From Planktotalea sp. (lineage in GTDB: Bacteria; Pseudomonadota; Alphaproteobacteria; Rhodobacterales; Rhodobacteraceae): 51,247 bases of DNA. Below the pieces are notes generated by a model, which had not been told where the DNA came from, did not search any database, and saw only the letters and a list, made by a program, of their open reading frames with translations. The position numbers were made by a program, and so were the translations under genes. Below, in pieces: positions 39,201-48,184 of this stretch. Numbering within the stretch: position 1 is the first letter of the stretch; every line of letters begins with the position of its first letter. The stretch is taken from the NCBI RefSeq assembly GCF_018607965.1, contig NZ_JABBAM010000040.1, forward strand, positions 3,534-54,780, read 5' to 3'.

Positions 39201-40886
39201 ATGGCGCTCGATGATCGCAAAGGCGTTTGGAAATCTGGCAAAGGCAAGGGGCGTCATACGCCCAAAGGTCGCCAGCTAGAGGATAACGCGTGGGACGAGG
39301 TTCGCACGCTTTTGGGCGATAGCCCACGTCGCGCTGATCTTCTGATCGAGTTTCTGCATCTGATCCAAGATGAATATGGCCACCTAAGTGCCGCACATCT
39401 GCGCGCCTTGGCCGAAGAACTGCGCCTGTCCATGGCCGAAGTTTACGAGGTCGCCACCTTCTACGCGCATTTCGATGTTGTGAAAGAAGGCGAGATCCCG
39501 CCACCTGCTTTGACGATCCGTGTATGCGATTCACTGTCTTGCGAACTTGCGGGTGCGCAGGCGCTGAAATCTGCACTGGAAAGCGGTCTGGATGCATCAG
39601 AAGTGCGCGTATTGCGTGTGCCGTGCATGGGCCGTTGCGATACCGCGCCTGTGTTGGAATTGGGCCATCACCACATCGACTACGCCACGCCTGAAAAGGT
39701 GCAGGCGGCGATTGCGGCGAACCATACGCATGCGGACATTCCTGAGTACGAAGATTACGCGACTTATGTTGCCTCAGGTGGTTATGCATCCCTGAAAACC
39801 CTGCGCGACACTGGAAACTGGGAACAGGTTCAAGAAACCGTTCTAGACGCTGGTCTGCGTGGCCTTGGCGGCGCTGGTTTCCCGTCTGGCAAAAAATGGG
39901 GCTTTGTGCGCGGTAACGCGGGCACGCGCTACTTGGCGGTGAACGGTGACGAGGGCGAACCCGGCACATTCAAAGACCGCTACTATTTAGAGCGTACACC
40001 ACACCTTTTCCTTGAGGGCATGCTAATCGCTGCGTGGGCCGTCGAGGCGGAAACCTGTTTTATCTACATGCGCGACGAATATCCTGCGGTTCTGCATATC
40101 TTGGCCGGGGAAATCGCCAAACTGGAAGAGGCGGGATTGGTTGCAAAAGGCTACATCGATCTACGTCGCGGCGCGGGTGCTTATATCTGCGGTGAAGAAA
40201 GCGCGATGATCGAAAGCATAGAGGGCAAGCGCGGACTTCCGCGTCATCGCCCACCTTTCGTGGCGCAGGTTGGCATCTTTAACAAGCCGACTTTGGTGCA
40301 CAATGTTGAGACGCTTTTGTGGGTTGCGCGCATCGTGCGCGAAGGGCCTGAAGTCCTCTCCTCCACCGAGAAAAACGGTCGCAAAGGTCTGCGCAGTTAC
40401 TCCATCTCTGGACGCGTGAATAACCCTGGTGTGCACTTGTTGCCTGCGGGATCGACAATCATGGACTTGATCGAGGCCTCTGGCGGTATGATCGACGGGC
40501 ACACGTTCAAAGCTTATCAGCCGGGTGGTCCGTCTGCGGGTCTTTTGCCTGCGTCTATCAACGATGTCCCGATGGATTTTGATACGCTCCAACCACTTGG
40601 TACGTTCATTGGATCTGCCGCTGTTGTTATCCTGTCTGACAAAGACAGTGCGCGCGGTGCCGCGTTGAATATGCTGCGCTTCTTTGAGGATGAAAGCTGC
40701 GGTCAATGTACCCCGTGTCGTGTCGGCTGCGGCAAGGCGGTTCAGTTGATGCAGGCGGACAAGTGGGATCAACCGCTGCTGGAAGAGCTTTGTACAGCAA
40801 TGGGCGATGCGTCGATCTGCGGTTTGGGCCAAGCGGCGCCAAACCCAATTCGCATGACCATGAAACATTTCGCGGATGAGGTGTAA
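39201..40886 (+). CDS. fdhB: NAD-dependent formate dehydrogenase, fused NuoE-NuoF-like beta subunit
   Basis: 561 residues from ATG 39201, with GGGGAGGG upstream. Residues 1-170 are NuoE-like: a helical part (SMAEVYEVATFYAHF) and a thioredoxin-like 2Fe-2S domain with C-x4-C in VCDSLSC and C-x3-C in CMGRC. The rest is NuoF-like: GLGGAGFPSGKKW and NGDEGEPGTFKDR for FMN/NAD, AYICGEESAMIES, and a 4Fe-4S motif in ESCGQCTPCRVG. It takes electrons from the alpha subunit and reduces NAD+. Length matches the fused beta subunit of the Methylobacterium enzyme (about 570). It is 3 nt before the alpha gene. No separate gamma (FdsG), FdsC or FdsD gene is in the window. Confidence 0.93.
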   Translation: MALDDRKGVWKSGKGKGRHTPKGRQLEDNAWDEVRTLLGDSPRRADLLIEFLHLIQDEYGHLSAAHLRALAEELRLSMAEVYEVATFYAHFDVVKEGEIPPPALTIRVCDSLSCELAGAQALKSALESGLDASEVRVLRVPCMGRCDTAPVLELGHHHIDYATPEKVQAAIAANHTHADIPEYEDYATYVASGGYASLKTLRDTGNWEQVQETVLDAGLRGLGGAGFPSGKKWGFVRGNAGTRYLAVNGDEGEPGTFKDRYYLERTPHLFLEGMLIAAWAVEAETCFIYMRDEYPAVLHILAGEIAKLEEAGLVAKGYIDLRRGAGAYICGEESAMIESIEGKRGLPRHRPPFVAQVGIFNKPTLVHNVETLLWVARIVREGPEVLSSTEKNGRKGLRSYSISGRVNNPGVHLLPAGSTIMDLIEASGGMIDGHTFKAYQPGGPSAGLLPASINDVPMDFDTLQPLGTFIGSAAVVILSDKDSARGAALNMLRFFEDESCGQCTPCRVGCGKAVQLMQADKWDQPLLEELCTAMGDASICGLGQAAPNPIRMTMKHFADEV

Positions 40887-40889
40887 TCC

Positions 40890-43667
40890 ATGACTAATCA
40901 AATCACATTCACGATGGACGGCGAAGAAGTCACTGTTGATGCGGGCCTGACCATTTGGGAAGTCGCCAACGGTCGCGGCCTTGTTATTCCACATCTGTGC
41001 CACAAACCACAGCCCGGCTATCGCCCAGATGGCAATTGTCGTGCCTGCATGGTCGAGGTCGCGGGCGAACGCACTTTGGTTGCGTCCTGTATTCGTGAAC
41101 CGAATGAGGGTATGGTTGTCACGACCAATTCGAACCGCGCGACAAGCGCGCGTAAGATGGTTGTGGAAATGCTGATGGCGGACCAGCCTGCGCGCGACGT
41201 GTCCCACGATAAATCCTCGCATCTTTGGGACATGGCCGAAGCAAACGGCATCGATCAAAGCCGTTTCCCCAAGATGGAAGAGGGCTGCATCCCATTGCTG
41301 GATAACAGCCACGTCGCGATGTCTGTTAACCTTGATGCCTGCATCCAATGTGGTCTCTGTGTGCGCGCGTGTCGTGAAGTGCAGGTCAATGATGTGATCG
41401 GCATGTCGGGGCGTGGTCAGAATTCTTATCCAACGTTCGATTTGGCTGATCCGATGGGTGACAGCACTTGTGTCGCTTGCGGCGAATGCGTTCAGGCCTG
41501 TCCAACGGGCGCGCTGATGCCATCCACTGTGGTGGACGATGCGCAAGTTGGGGACAGCAAGGATTTTGATAGTGAAACCGAAAGCGTCTGCCCGTTCTGC
41601 GGCGTTGGCTGCAAGGTTTCGTTGAAAGTCAAAGACGGGAAAGTGAAATTCATCGAGGGCATCAACGGTCCTGCGAATGAGGGTCGTCTGTGCGTTAAAG
41701 GTCGTTTCGGGTTTGACTATATTCACCATGATCACCGCCTGACCAAACCACTGATCCGCCGTGATGATGCCCCTGCAAAGGGCCTGAACGTCGATCCGGG
41801 CAACGTGCTGACGCACTTCCGTGAGGCGACTTGGGAAGAAGCAATGGATCGTGCGGCTGGCGGTCTTGCCAAACTGCGCCAAGCCCATGGTGGGCAATCG
41901 GTTGCGGGATTTGGTTCTGCCAAATGCACCAATGAAGAAGCGTATTTGTTCCAAAAACTGATCCGCCAAGGATTTAAGCATAACAACGTCGATCACTGTA
42001 CGCGTCTGTGCCACGCATCTTCGGTGACGGCGCTGATCGAAAATGTCGGGTCTGGCGCTGTGACGGCGACGTTCAACGAGATCAAAAATTCGGATGTTGC
42101 GATCGTAATCGGGGCCAACCCTGTCGAAAACCATCCTGTTGCCGCAACCTATTTCAAGCAGTTCACCAAACGCGGTGGCAAGCTGATCGTGATGGACCCA
42201 CGGGGGCAGGGGCTAAAGCGTCACGCCTCGCATATGCTGCAATTCCGTCCCGGTTCAGACGTCAGCCTGTTGAACGCGATCATGCATGTGATCGTCGAAG
42301 AAGAGCTGTATGATAAGCAATATATCGACGCCTATACCGAAAATTGGGAAGCTGAAAAAGCCCACCTTAAGGACTTCACGCCCGAAGCGATGGAAGGCAT
42401 TTGTGGCATCGCGCCCGATGTGATCCGCGATGTTGCGCGCATTTTTGCGGGTGCTAAAGCGGGTATGATCTTCTGGGGCATGGGCGTTTCGCAGCATATT
42501 CACGGAACAGACAATTCACGTTGCCTGATTTCACTCGCGCTGATGACGGGCCAGGTTGGTCGTCCTGGCGCGGGTCTGCATCCACTACGCGGTCAGAACA
42601 ACGTGCAAGGCGCGTCTGATGCGGGGCTGGTCCCGATGTTTGTTCCTGATTATCGTTCTGTCGAGGATGATGGTGTACGCGAAGACATCTTTGGTGTTTG
42701 GGGCCGTGATGAGGATTGGTCCAACAAAAAGGGCCTGACGGTTACTGAAATCGTTGATCAAGTTTACGCAGGCAACATCAAGGGCATGTATATTCAGGGC
42801 GAGAACCCTGCAATGTCGGACCCTGACGTGGAACATGCACGTGATGCGTTTGCGAATTTAGAGCACCTTGTTGTGCAGGATATCTTCCTCACGGAAACGG
42901 CGTGTTTCGCCGATGTGATCCTGCCAGCCTCTGCGCTTTATGAAAAGAACGGCACCGTTTCCAACACCAACCGCCAAGTACAACGTGTACGCCCAGCCGT
43001 GCCGCCGCCCGGGGACGCACGTGAGGATTGGGTGATCACGGTCGATCTGGCACAGCGTTTGGGTCTGGATTGGGATTACACCGAGGCGAGCCAAGTCTTT
43101 GACGAGATGAAGCTCGTTATGAAATCGCTCGACAACATCACATGGGAACGCCTGAAAACTGAAACGGTAACCTATCCTTCGCTTTCCCCAACTGATCCAG
43201 GCCAAGCGATTGTGTTTGGCGATGGTTTCCCACGTGCAGGGGGCCGTGCGAAATTTACACCTGCCTCAATCATTGCGCCGGATGAAGTCCCCGATACGGA
43301 TTACCCGATGATCATGACCACGGGCCGTCAGTTGGAACATTGGCACACAGGGTCGATGACCCGCCGCGCCATGGTTCTGGACGCGGTTGAACCAGAAGCG
43401 AACTGTTCACTGCACCCCAAAACTCTGCGCGCCCTTGGCGTTGAGCCGGGTGGCATGGTGCGTCTGACAACGCGTCGTGGAAGCATCGACATCATGGCCC
43501 GCGCGGATCGTGCGGTATCTGAGGATATGGTGTTCGTCCCATTCGCCTACGTCGAAGCGGCGGCAAACGTGCTGACCAATCCGGCCGTCGATCCATACGG
43601 AAAAATTCCAGAATTCAAATTCTCGGCGGTGCGCGTCGAGGCTGTTCAAACAATAGCCGCAGAATAA
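40890..43667 (+). CDS. fdhA: NAD-dependent formate dehydrogenase, molybdenum alpha subunit
   Basis: 925 residues. N-terminal ferredoxin-like 2Fe-2S domain (HLCHKPQPGYRPDGNCRACM), a His-coordinated cluster region (SHLWDMAEANGI), two 4Fe-4S motifs (CIQCGLCVRAC and CVACGECVQACPTGAL), then another 4Fe-4S at CPFCGVGC and the bis-molybdopterin guanine dinucleotide domain. The Mo ligand is Cys374 in CTRLCHASS, encoded TGC, with the adjacent catalytic His375; the enzyme therefore uses cysteine, not selenocysteine. It oxidises formate to CO2 in the cytosol and works with FdhB. Insertion of sulfurated cofactor needs an FdhD/FdsC chaperone, absent here. fhs and folD follow on the same strand. Confidence 0.96.
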   Translation: MTNQITFTMDGEEVTVDAGLTIWEVANGRGLVIPHLCHKPQPGYRPDGNCRACMVEVAGERTLVASCIREPNEGMVVTTNSNRATSARKMVVEMLMADQPARDVSHDKSSHLWDMAEANGIDQSRFPKMEEGCIPLLDNSHVAMSVNLDACIQCGLCVRACREVQVNDVIGMSGRGQNSYPTFDLADPMGDSTCVACGECVQACPTGALMPSTVVDDAQVGDSKDFDSETESVCPFCGVGCKVSLKVKDGKVKFIEGINGPANEGRLCVKGRFGFDYIHHDHRLTKPLIRRDDAPAKGLNVDPGNVLTHFREATWEEAMDRAAGGLAKLRQAHGGQSVAGFGSAKCTNEEAYLFQKLIRQGFKHNNVDHCTRLCHASSVTALIENVGSGAVTATFNEIKNSDVAIVIGANPVENHPVAATYFKQFTKRGGKLIVMDPRGQGLKRHASHMLQFRPGSDVSLLNAIMHVIVEEELYDKQYIDAYTENWEAEKAHLKDFTPEAMEGICGIAPDVIRDVARIFAGAKAGMIFWGMGVSQHIHGTDNSRCLISLALMTGQVGRPGAGLHPLRGQNNVQGASDAGLVPMFVPDYRSVEDDGVREDIFGVWGRDEDWSNKKGLTVTEIVDQVYAGNIKGMYIQGENPAMSDPDVEHARDAFANLEHLVVQDIFLTETACFADVILPASALYEKNGTVSNTNRQVQRVRPAVPPPGDAREDWVITVDLAQRLGLDWDYTEASQVFDEMKLVMKSLDNITWERLKTETVTYPSLSPTDPGQAIVFGDGFPRAGGRAKFTPASIIAPDEVPDTDYPMIMTTGRQLEHWHTGSMTRRAMVLDAVEPEANCSLHPKTLRALGVEPGGMVRLTTRRGSIDIMARADRAVSEDMVFVPFAYVEAAANVLTNPAVDPYGKIPEFKFSAVRVEAVQTIAAE

Positions 43668-43700
43668 GCGGAACCACGTATCAACAAGGAAGTAAGACCC

Positions 43701-45377
43701 ATGGGATATAAAACAGACATCGAAATCGCGCGCGAAGCGGATAAGAAATCAATCCAAGAGATTGGCTTGAAGCTTGGCATTGAAAGCAAAGATTTGCTGC
43801 CATATGGCCACGACAAAGCAAAGGTTTCCCAAGAGTTCATCAACTCTGTGCAGGGTAACAAGAACGGCAAGTTGATCCTTGTGACTGCGATCAACCCGAC
43901 GCCTGCGGGTGAGGGTAAGACGACAACGACGGTTGGTCTTGGTGACGGTCTGAACCGCATTGGCAAAAAGGCGGCTGTTTGTATTCGCGAAGCGTCCTTG
44001 GGGCCAAACTTTGGCATGAAGGGTGGCGCTGCAGGGGGTGGTTACGCTCAGGTTATTCCGATGGAAGACATGAACCTGCATTTCACAGGTGACTTCCACG
44101 CGATCACATCTGCGCACTCGCTGCTTTCTGCGATGCTCGACAACCACATTTATTGGGGCAACGAGGCGGACATCGACATTCGCCGCGTCCAGTGGAAGCG
44201 TGTTGTTGATATGAATGACCGTGCGTTGCGTCAGGTGAACGTGTCGCTTGGTGGTGTCGCGAACGGTTTCCCACGTGAGGGCGGTTTTGACATCACAGTC
44301 GCGTCCGAAGTCATGGCGATCTTGTGTTTGGCGAATAACCTTAAGGACCTCGAGAAGCGTCTTGGCGACATGATCGTGGCGTACCGCCGTGACCGCAGCC
44401 CAGTGTTCTGCCGCGATATCAAAGCGGAAGGCGCGATGACCGTGTTGTTGAAAGACGCGATGCAGCCGAACCTTGTTCAGACGCTTGAGAACAATCCAGC
44501 CTTCGTTCATGGTGGCCCATTCGCGAACATCGCGCACGGCTGTAACTCTGTTATTGCGACGACAACAGCACTTAAGATTGCTGATTTTGTTGTGACAGAA
44601 GCGGGCTTTGGTGCGGACCTTGGCGCTGAGAAGTTTATGAACATCAAATGTCGTAAAGCGGGTCTTGCACCTGATTGCGTCGTCTTGGTTGCGACTGTGC
44701 GTGCGATGAAGATGAACGGTGGTGTTGTTAAAGCGGATCTTGGCGCTGAGAACGTTGATGCGGTGAATTCTGGCTGTGCAAACCTTGGCCGCCATATTGG
44801 CAACCTGAAGTCCTTCGGTGTTCCAGTTGTTGTTGCGATCAACCACTTCGTCACCGATACGGATGCAGAAGTCCAAGCGGTCAAAGACTATGTCGCAACG
44901 CAAGGATCTGAAGCGATCTTGTCCCGTCACTGGGAACTTGGTTCAGAGGGTTCCGCAGACTTGGCGACACGCGTCGCGGAGATTGCCGAGAGCGGCGCAA
45001 GCCAGTTCGCACCGATTTACAAAGATGACATTCCTTTGATGGAGAAGATCGAAACAATTGCAAAGCGTATCTACCACGCAGACGAAGTGCTGGCGGATAA
45101 GAAAGTACGCGATCAGTTGAAGTTGTGGGAAGAGCAGGGCTACGGTCATCTGCCTATCTGTATGGCGAAAACGCAGTACAGCTTTTCAACTGATCCGTCC
45201 CTGCGCGGCGCGCCGACGGGGCATTCTGTGCCGATCCGTGAAGTGCGTTTGTCTGCGGGTGCCGGATTTGTTGTGGTTGTCTGCGGTGAGATCATGACGA
45301 TGCCGGGTCTGCCACGTGTTCCGTCTGCGGAGAACATACACTTGAACGATGACGGTCAAATCGAAGGCTTGTTCTAA
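43701..45377 (+). CDS. fhs: Formate--tetrahydrofolate ligase
   Basis: 558 residues, usual Fhs length. It makes 10-formyl-THF from formate, THF and ATP, or runs in reverse to release formate with ATP gain. The nucleotide loop is [16 protein letters not shown]; other family strings are [38 protein letters not shown], the [16 protein letters not shown] stretch and [13 protein letters not shown] 43701 is preceded by AAGGAAG. It lies 33 bp after fdhA and 77 bp before folD, so all four genes look like one C1 operon. Confidence 0.97.
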   Translation: MGYKTDIEIAREADKKSIQEIGLKLGIESKDLLPYGHDKAKVSQEFINSVQGNKNGKLILVTAINPTPAGEGKTTTTVGLGDGLNRIGKKAAVCIREASLGPNFGMKGGAAGGGYAQVIPMEDMNLHFTGDFHAITSAHSLLSAMLDNHIYWGNEADIDIRRVQWKRVVDMNDRALRQVNVSLGGVANGFPREGGFDITVASEVMAILCLANNLKDLEKRLGDMIVAYRRDRSPVFCRDIKAEGAMTVLLKDAMQPNLVQTLENNPAFVHGGPFANIAHGCNSVIATTTALKIADFVVTEAGFGADLGAEKFMNIKCRKAGLAPDCVVLVATVRAMKMNGGVVKADLGAENVDAVNSGCANLGRHIGNLKSFGVPVVVAINHFVTDTDAEVQAVKDYVATQGSEAILSRHWELGSEGSADLATRVAEIAESGASQFAPIYKDDIPLMEKIETIAKRIYHADEVLADKKVRDQLKLWEEQGYGHLPICMAKTQYSFSTDPSLRGAPTGHSVPIREVRLSAGAGFVVVVCGEIMTMPGLPRVPSAENIHLNDDGQIEGLF

Positions 45378-45454
45378 ATACGATGGGGCGGTGTGTGCTT
45401 GGCATGCTCCGCCCCTTTGGCACCGATATGAAAAGACGAAAAAAGGACGACATG

Positions 45455-46345
45455 ATGAGCGCTCAAATTATTGATGGAAAAGCCTTTGCAGCCAAGGTGC
45501 GTGGCCAAGTGGCTGAGCACGTGACGCGTTTGAAAGAACAGCACGGTATCACGCCAGGACTGGCTGTTGTGCTTGTTGGCGAAGATCCTGCGTCGCAGGT
45601 TTATGTGCGCTCTAAGGGTAAGATGACCGCTGAAGTCGGCATGAAAAGTGTTGAGCATAAGTTGGAGGTTGAAACAGCCGAAGCTGATTTGCTGGCGTTG
45701 ATTGATCAGTTGAACAAGGATGAAAGTATCCACGGAATTTTGGTACAGCTGCCATTGCCTAAGCATTTGAATGAAGACCTTGTGATTAATTCAATCAGCC
45801 CTGCCAAAGATGTTGATGGGTTTCATATTTCTAACGTGGGTCTGCTTGGAACGGGGCAAAAGAGCATGGTTCCCTGCACGCCGCTTGGCTGTTTGATGAT
45901 GTTACGTGAACATCATGGATCGCTCTCGGGTTTGAACGCCGTCGTAATCGGCCGTTCCAACATTGTGGGCAAACCAATGGCGCAGCTTTTGCTGGGTGAT
46001 AGCTGCACGGTTACTATCGCGCATTCGCGTACGAAAGATTTGCCAGAGGTTGTGGGCCGCGCGGATATCGTTGTTGCCGCCGTTGGGCGTCCTGAAATGG
46101 TGCCAGGTGAGTGGATCAAAAAAGGCGCGACTGTTATAGATGTGGGCATCAATCGCATTGAACGTGACGGTAAGAACAAGCTGGTCGGTGATGTAGATTT
46201 TGCATCCTGTTCAGAAGTTGCTGGCGCGATCACGCCTGTGCCAGGTGGTGTGGGCCCTATGACGATTGCGTGCTTGCTTGCAAACACCGTGACCGCCTGT
46301 TCGCGTGCGAATGGATTGCCAGAACCTGAAGGATTGACTGCCTAA
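45455..46345 (+). CDS. folD: Methylenetetrahydrofolate dehydrogenase/cyclohydrolase (FolD)
   Basis: 296 residues from ATG 45455; ATG 45452 immediately before is equally possible, both following AAAAAAGGA. FolD interconverts 5,10-methylene-, 5,10-methenyl- and 10-formyl-THF with NADP. Motifs: [19 protein letters not shown]-type segment with catalytic Lys region, [25 protein letters not shown], and [17 protein letters not shown] for [16 protein letters not shown] closes the protein. Together with fhs and fdhBA it links the THF C1 pool to formate and CO2. A terminator follows at 46377-46408. Confidence 0.97.
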   Translation: MSAQIIDGKAFAAKVRGQVAEHVTRLKEQHGITPGLAVVLVGEDPASQVYVRSKGKMTAEVGMKSVEHKLEVETAEADLLALIDQLNKDESIHGILVQLPLPKHLNEDLVINSISPAKDVDGFHISNVGLLGTGQKSMVPCTPLGCLMMLREHHGSLSGLNAVVIGRSNIVGKPMAQLLLGDSCTVTIAHSRTKDLPEVVGRADIVVAAVGRPEMVPGEWIKKGATVIDVGINRIERDGKNKLVGDVDFASCSEVAGAITPVPGGVGPMTIACLLANTVTACSRANGLPEPEGLTA

Positions 46346-46376
46346 ATTCTAACAAACTCTAGAACATTATTTCATG

Positions 46377-46408
46377 ACACCGGGTGCGATCAGCGCTCGG
46401 TGTTTTTT
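46377..46408 (+). terminator. Rho-independent terminator after folD
   Basis: Outer stem ACACCG / CGGTGT (46377-46382 with 46398-46403) and T run to 46408, 32 nt after the folD stop. Confidence 0.7.
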
Positions 46409-46639
46409 ATCACATGCACACGCATAACGTTTAAAGTGATCTTTTTTAAAAGGAGAAATTGCTTTACGTCGGTCGTAAGATCAACACAGAACGCTCAGCT
46501 TGAAGGGACAAAACCTTTCCTGTTTCAGTAGTCGCCTTTAGGATGCATTTTCTAGGGGAAAAGAATTGAATTTCTCCCATGCCACCTTAGGTGACGTTAG
46601 GAGATCGTCTTTGGGAAACCGGAAGCAGGAATTCGAGTA
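46409..46639. other. Intergenic region before the broken LytTR gene
   Basis: 231 bp without a recognisable gene. It contains an 11-bp palindrome CACCTTAGGTG (around 46582-46592) and several TTAGG words in the same orientation spaced about one helical turn, such as TTAGGTGACG then TTAGGAGATC. LytTR regulators bind short direct repeats, so these could be remnants of an autoregulatory site. That is speculative. Confidence 0.3.
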
Positions 46640-47510
46640 GTGAATATTGCACAAGATCAATGTGATAGGATCATACCTAAAGCAAAAACTGCTTTGAAGA
46701 ATGCTCTTTCGAGGGTTCTGAATTGGCGCATTATATCAATTTGGTTTTGCTGCTCATTAATCGTGGCTTTTGCGGGACCCTTTGGGACCTACCAAAATCA
46801 AAGCCACTGGATCTTTTGGTAAAATGGCTGGTTTTATTGGGCGTTGCCATTTTACTCGCTTATATCGTCGATGCGTTCTGTCGTGTTTTTATGCCGAGTA
46901 CCGCCTCAAGGCTGTATAAGGGTTGTGTGTTTGCACCTATTTCGTCAATATTGGTTGGCTTAAGCGTTGATCTTTTCTTGACGTATGCGTTTATCTCACA
47001 GCAAGAAGTAAGGCCTGAAATGCTCGAACTTTCGGCTTTTACTTTAGCCGTTATTTTACTCATGTTTGGCCTGTGCGCTGTCATTGCCACGGCTGAGCCG
47101 TTCAATGAAATAAAAAATAGCCAAATCACGCCCGTGATTTCATCGGCGCCCTGCCGCGGCACAGCCGGTTGGCAAAGCGCTTGGACATACCGCAAGACAA
47201 GCAGATTATTCATATCACAGCGCAGGGTCATTTCGTCGAAGTACGAACCTGCTCTAAAACCTATCGCATTCGTATTCGGTTTTCTGATGCCGTGGATGAA
47301 TTGGATAGCACAATTGGACTAACCGTGCATCGTTCACATCGGGCTCATCGCGATGCGATTAAAGGCTGGGTGCCAACTGCGCGTAAACCATACGTTCTAT
47401 TGGAAGATGGAACTCGAGTGCCCGTCAGTAAGACGTATTTTGAAAAGGTTCTAGCGGCCGACTTGGTGACGTTGGAAGACCCAAAAGATTCAGCTGAATA
47501 CGTTGACTAG
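46640..47510 (+). pseudogene. LytTR-domain membrane regulator, broken by two frameshifts
   Basis: Three frames together encode a roughly 289-residue protein: GTG 46640 gives an N-terminal helix with LNWRIISIWFCCSLIVAF and AGPFGTY; after a shift near 46795-46800 the next frame gives three more membrane helices (KWLVLLGVAILLAY; SSILVGLSVDLFLTYAF; LAVILLMFGLCAVI); after a shift near 47130-47160 the last frame carries a LytTR DNA-binding domain (HFVEVRTCSKTYRIRI, RFSDAVDEL, GLTVHRSHRAHRDAI, DGTRVPVSKTYFEKVL). Each shift equals one lost base. The LytTR frame might still be translated from an internal start (about 114 residues). The stop shares CTAG with the convergent pdeM gene. Confidence 0.85.
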
Positions 47511-48175
47511 GTGGCATTGGGACGAGGAATGGGTAACGCTTGGAGCCCCGTCAAAATACAAGTCGAATTTCGCTTCATGATGGATACAAGCGGTTCGGAC
47601 AATACACTTAAACCACCTGTGTAAGTTCCGAATGCAGGCATTATAATCCGGTCTTCGTCCACGATGAAACATCGCTTTGAAACGTTGCGTTTTGATAGCT
47701 TTAGAGAGACCTTTGGATGGTAGTGGCCAGATATTTCGCCGCGTGTCCTTTGGTCTGTTATGTGGCGAAAACTTATGGAACCAACCGTATGGTTTGCTAA
47801 GTGAATCCCGCCTAACCCGATTGGTCCTGGATCATGATTTCCCTCAATCCAAAGCCAATCCCGCCCCGCTTGCAACCTTGTGATCCAGTCGTGGGCTTGG
47901 TCGTCCATGTCATCGCTGGCACCGACGCGATCAAAACTATCGCCAAGACAAATTACCGTCCTTGCCATCGTGTTTGATATGTCGTCGCTCAAACGCGTAA
48001 GCGTATCAAGGGTGTCGTAAGGCGGCAGTGTGCTTCCACCTTGCGTCGCATAGCGCTGCGCTTTGCCGAAATGTAGATCAGACACGCAAAATAGATTTTG
48101 TTTCGGCCAAAACAACGCGCCAGAGGCGAGGGCGTGAAGGATTTCGCCTTGAAACGTGAATGCGTAATGGCTCAT
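47507..48175 (-). CDS. pdeM: Ligase-associated DNA-damage-response phosphoesterase (PdeM)
   Basis: 222 residues, calcineurin-like metallophosphoesterase. Metal ligands are D33-x-H35 in SDLHFGKAQ, GDSFDR at 79-83, GNHD at 112-115 and GHYHP at 150-154, in the order of the family. The protein is known as the endonuclease partner of the ligase-associated helicase encoded 9 bp upstream. It probably cuts or processes DNA in the cytosol during repair. The other usual members of the set, an ATP-dependent DNA ligase and an exonuclease, are not in this window. The stop overlaps that of the LytTR pseudogene by 4 nt. Confidence 0.9.
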   Translation of the reverse strand: MSHYAFTFQGEILHALASGALFWPKQNLFCVSDLHFGKAQRYATQGGSTLPPYDTLDTLTRLSDDISNTMARTVICLGDSFDRVGASDDMDDQAHDWITRLQAGRDWLWIEGNHDPGPIGLGGIHLANHTVGSISFRHITDQRTRGEISGHYHPKVSLKLSKRNVSKRCFIVDEDRIIMPAFGTYTGGLSVLSEPLVSIMKRNSTCILTGLQALPIPRPNAT

Positions 48176-48184
48176 GCGCTGTTC

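Noticed and set aside
41990-42020. Selenocysteine at the active site of formate dehydrogenase
   Set aside because: The codon at the metal-ligand position is TGC (Cys374) and the frame has no internal TGA.
40161-42134. Open frame of 657 codons on the minus strand opposite fdhA/fdhB
   Set aside because: It is entirely antisense to two well-conserved genes, has low-complexity His/Arg/Thr composition and no recognisable domain. It arises from the codon bias of the opposite strand.
43749-44930. Open frame of 393 codons on the minus strand opposite fhs
   Set aside because: Antisense to a strongly conserved gene, with biased composition and no motif.
38464-47510. Frameshifts in the MOSC and LytTR genes as plain sequencing errors
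   Set aside because: Four single-base losses lie in two short genes while the large neighbouring genes are all intact, so decay is more likely. Raw reads would settle it.
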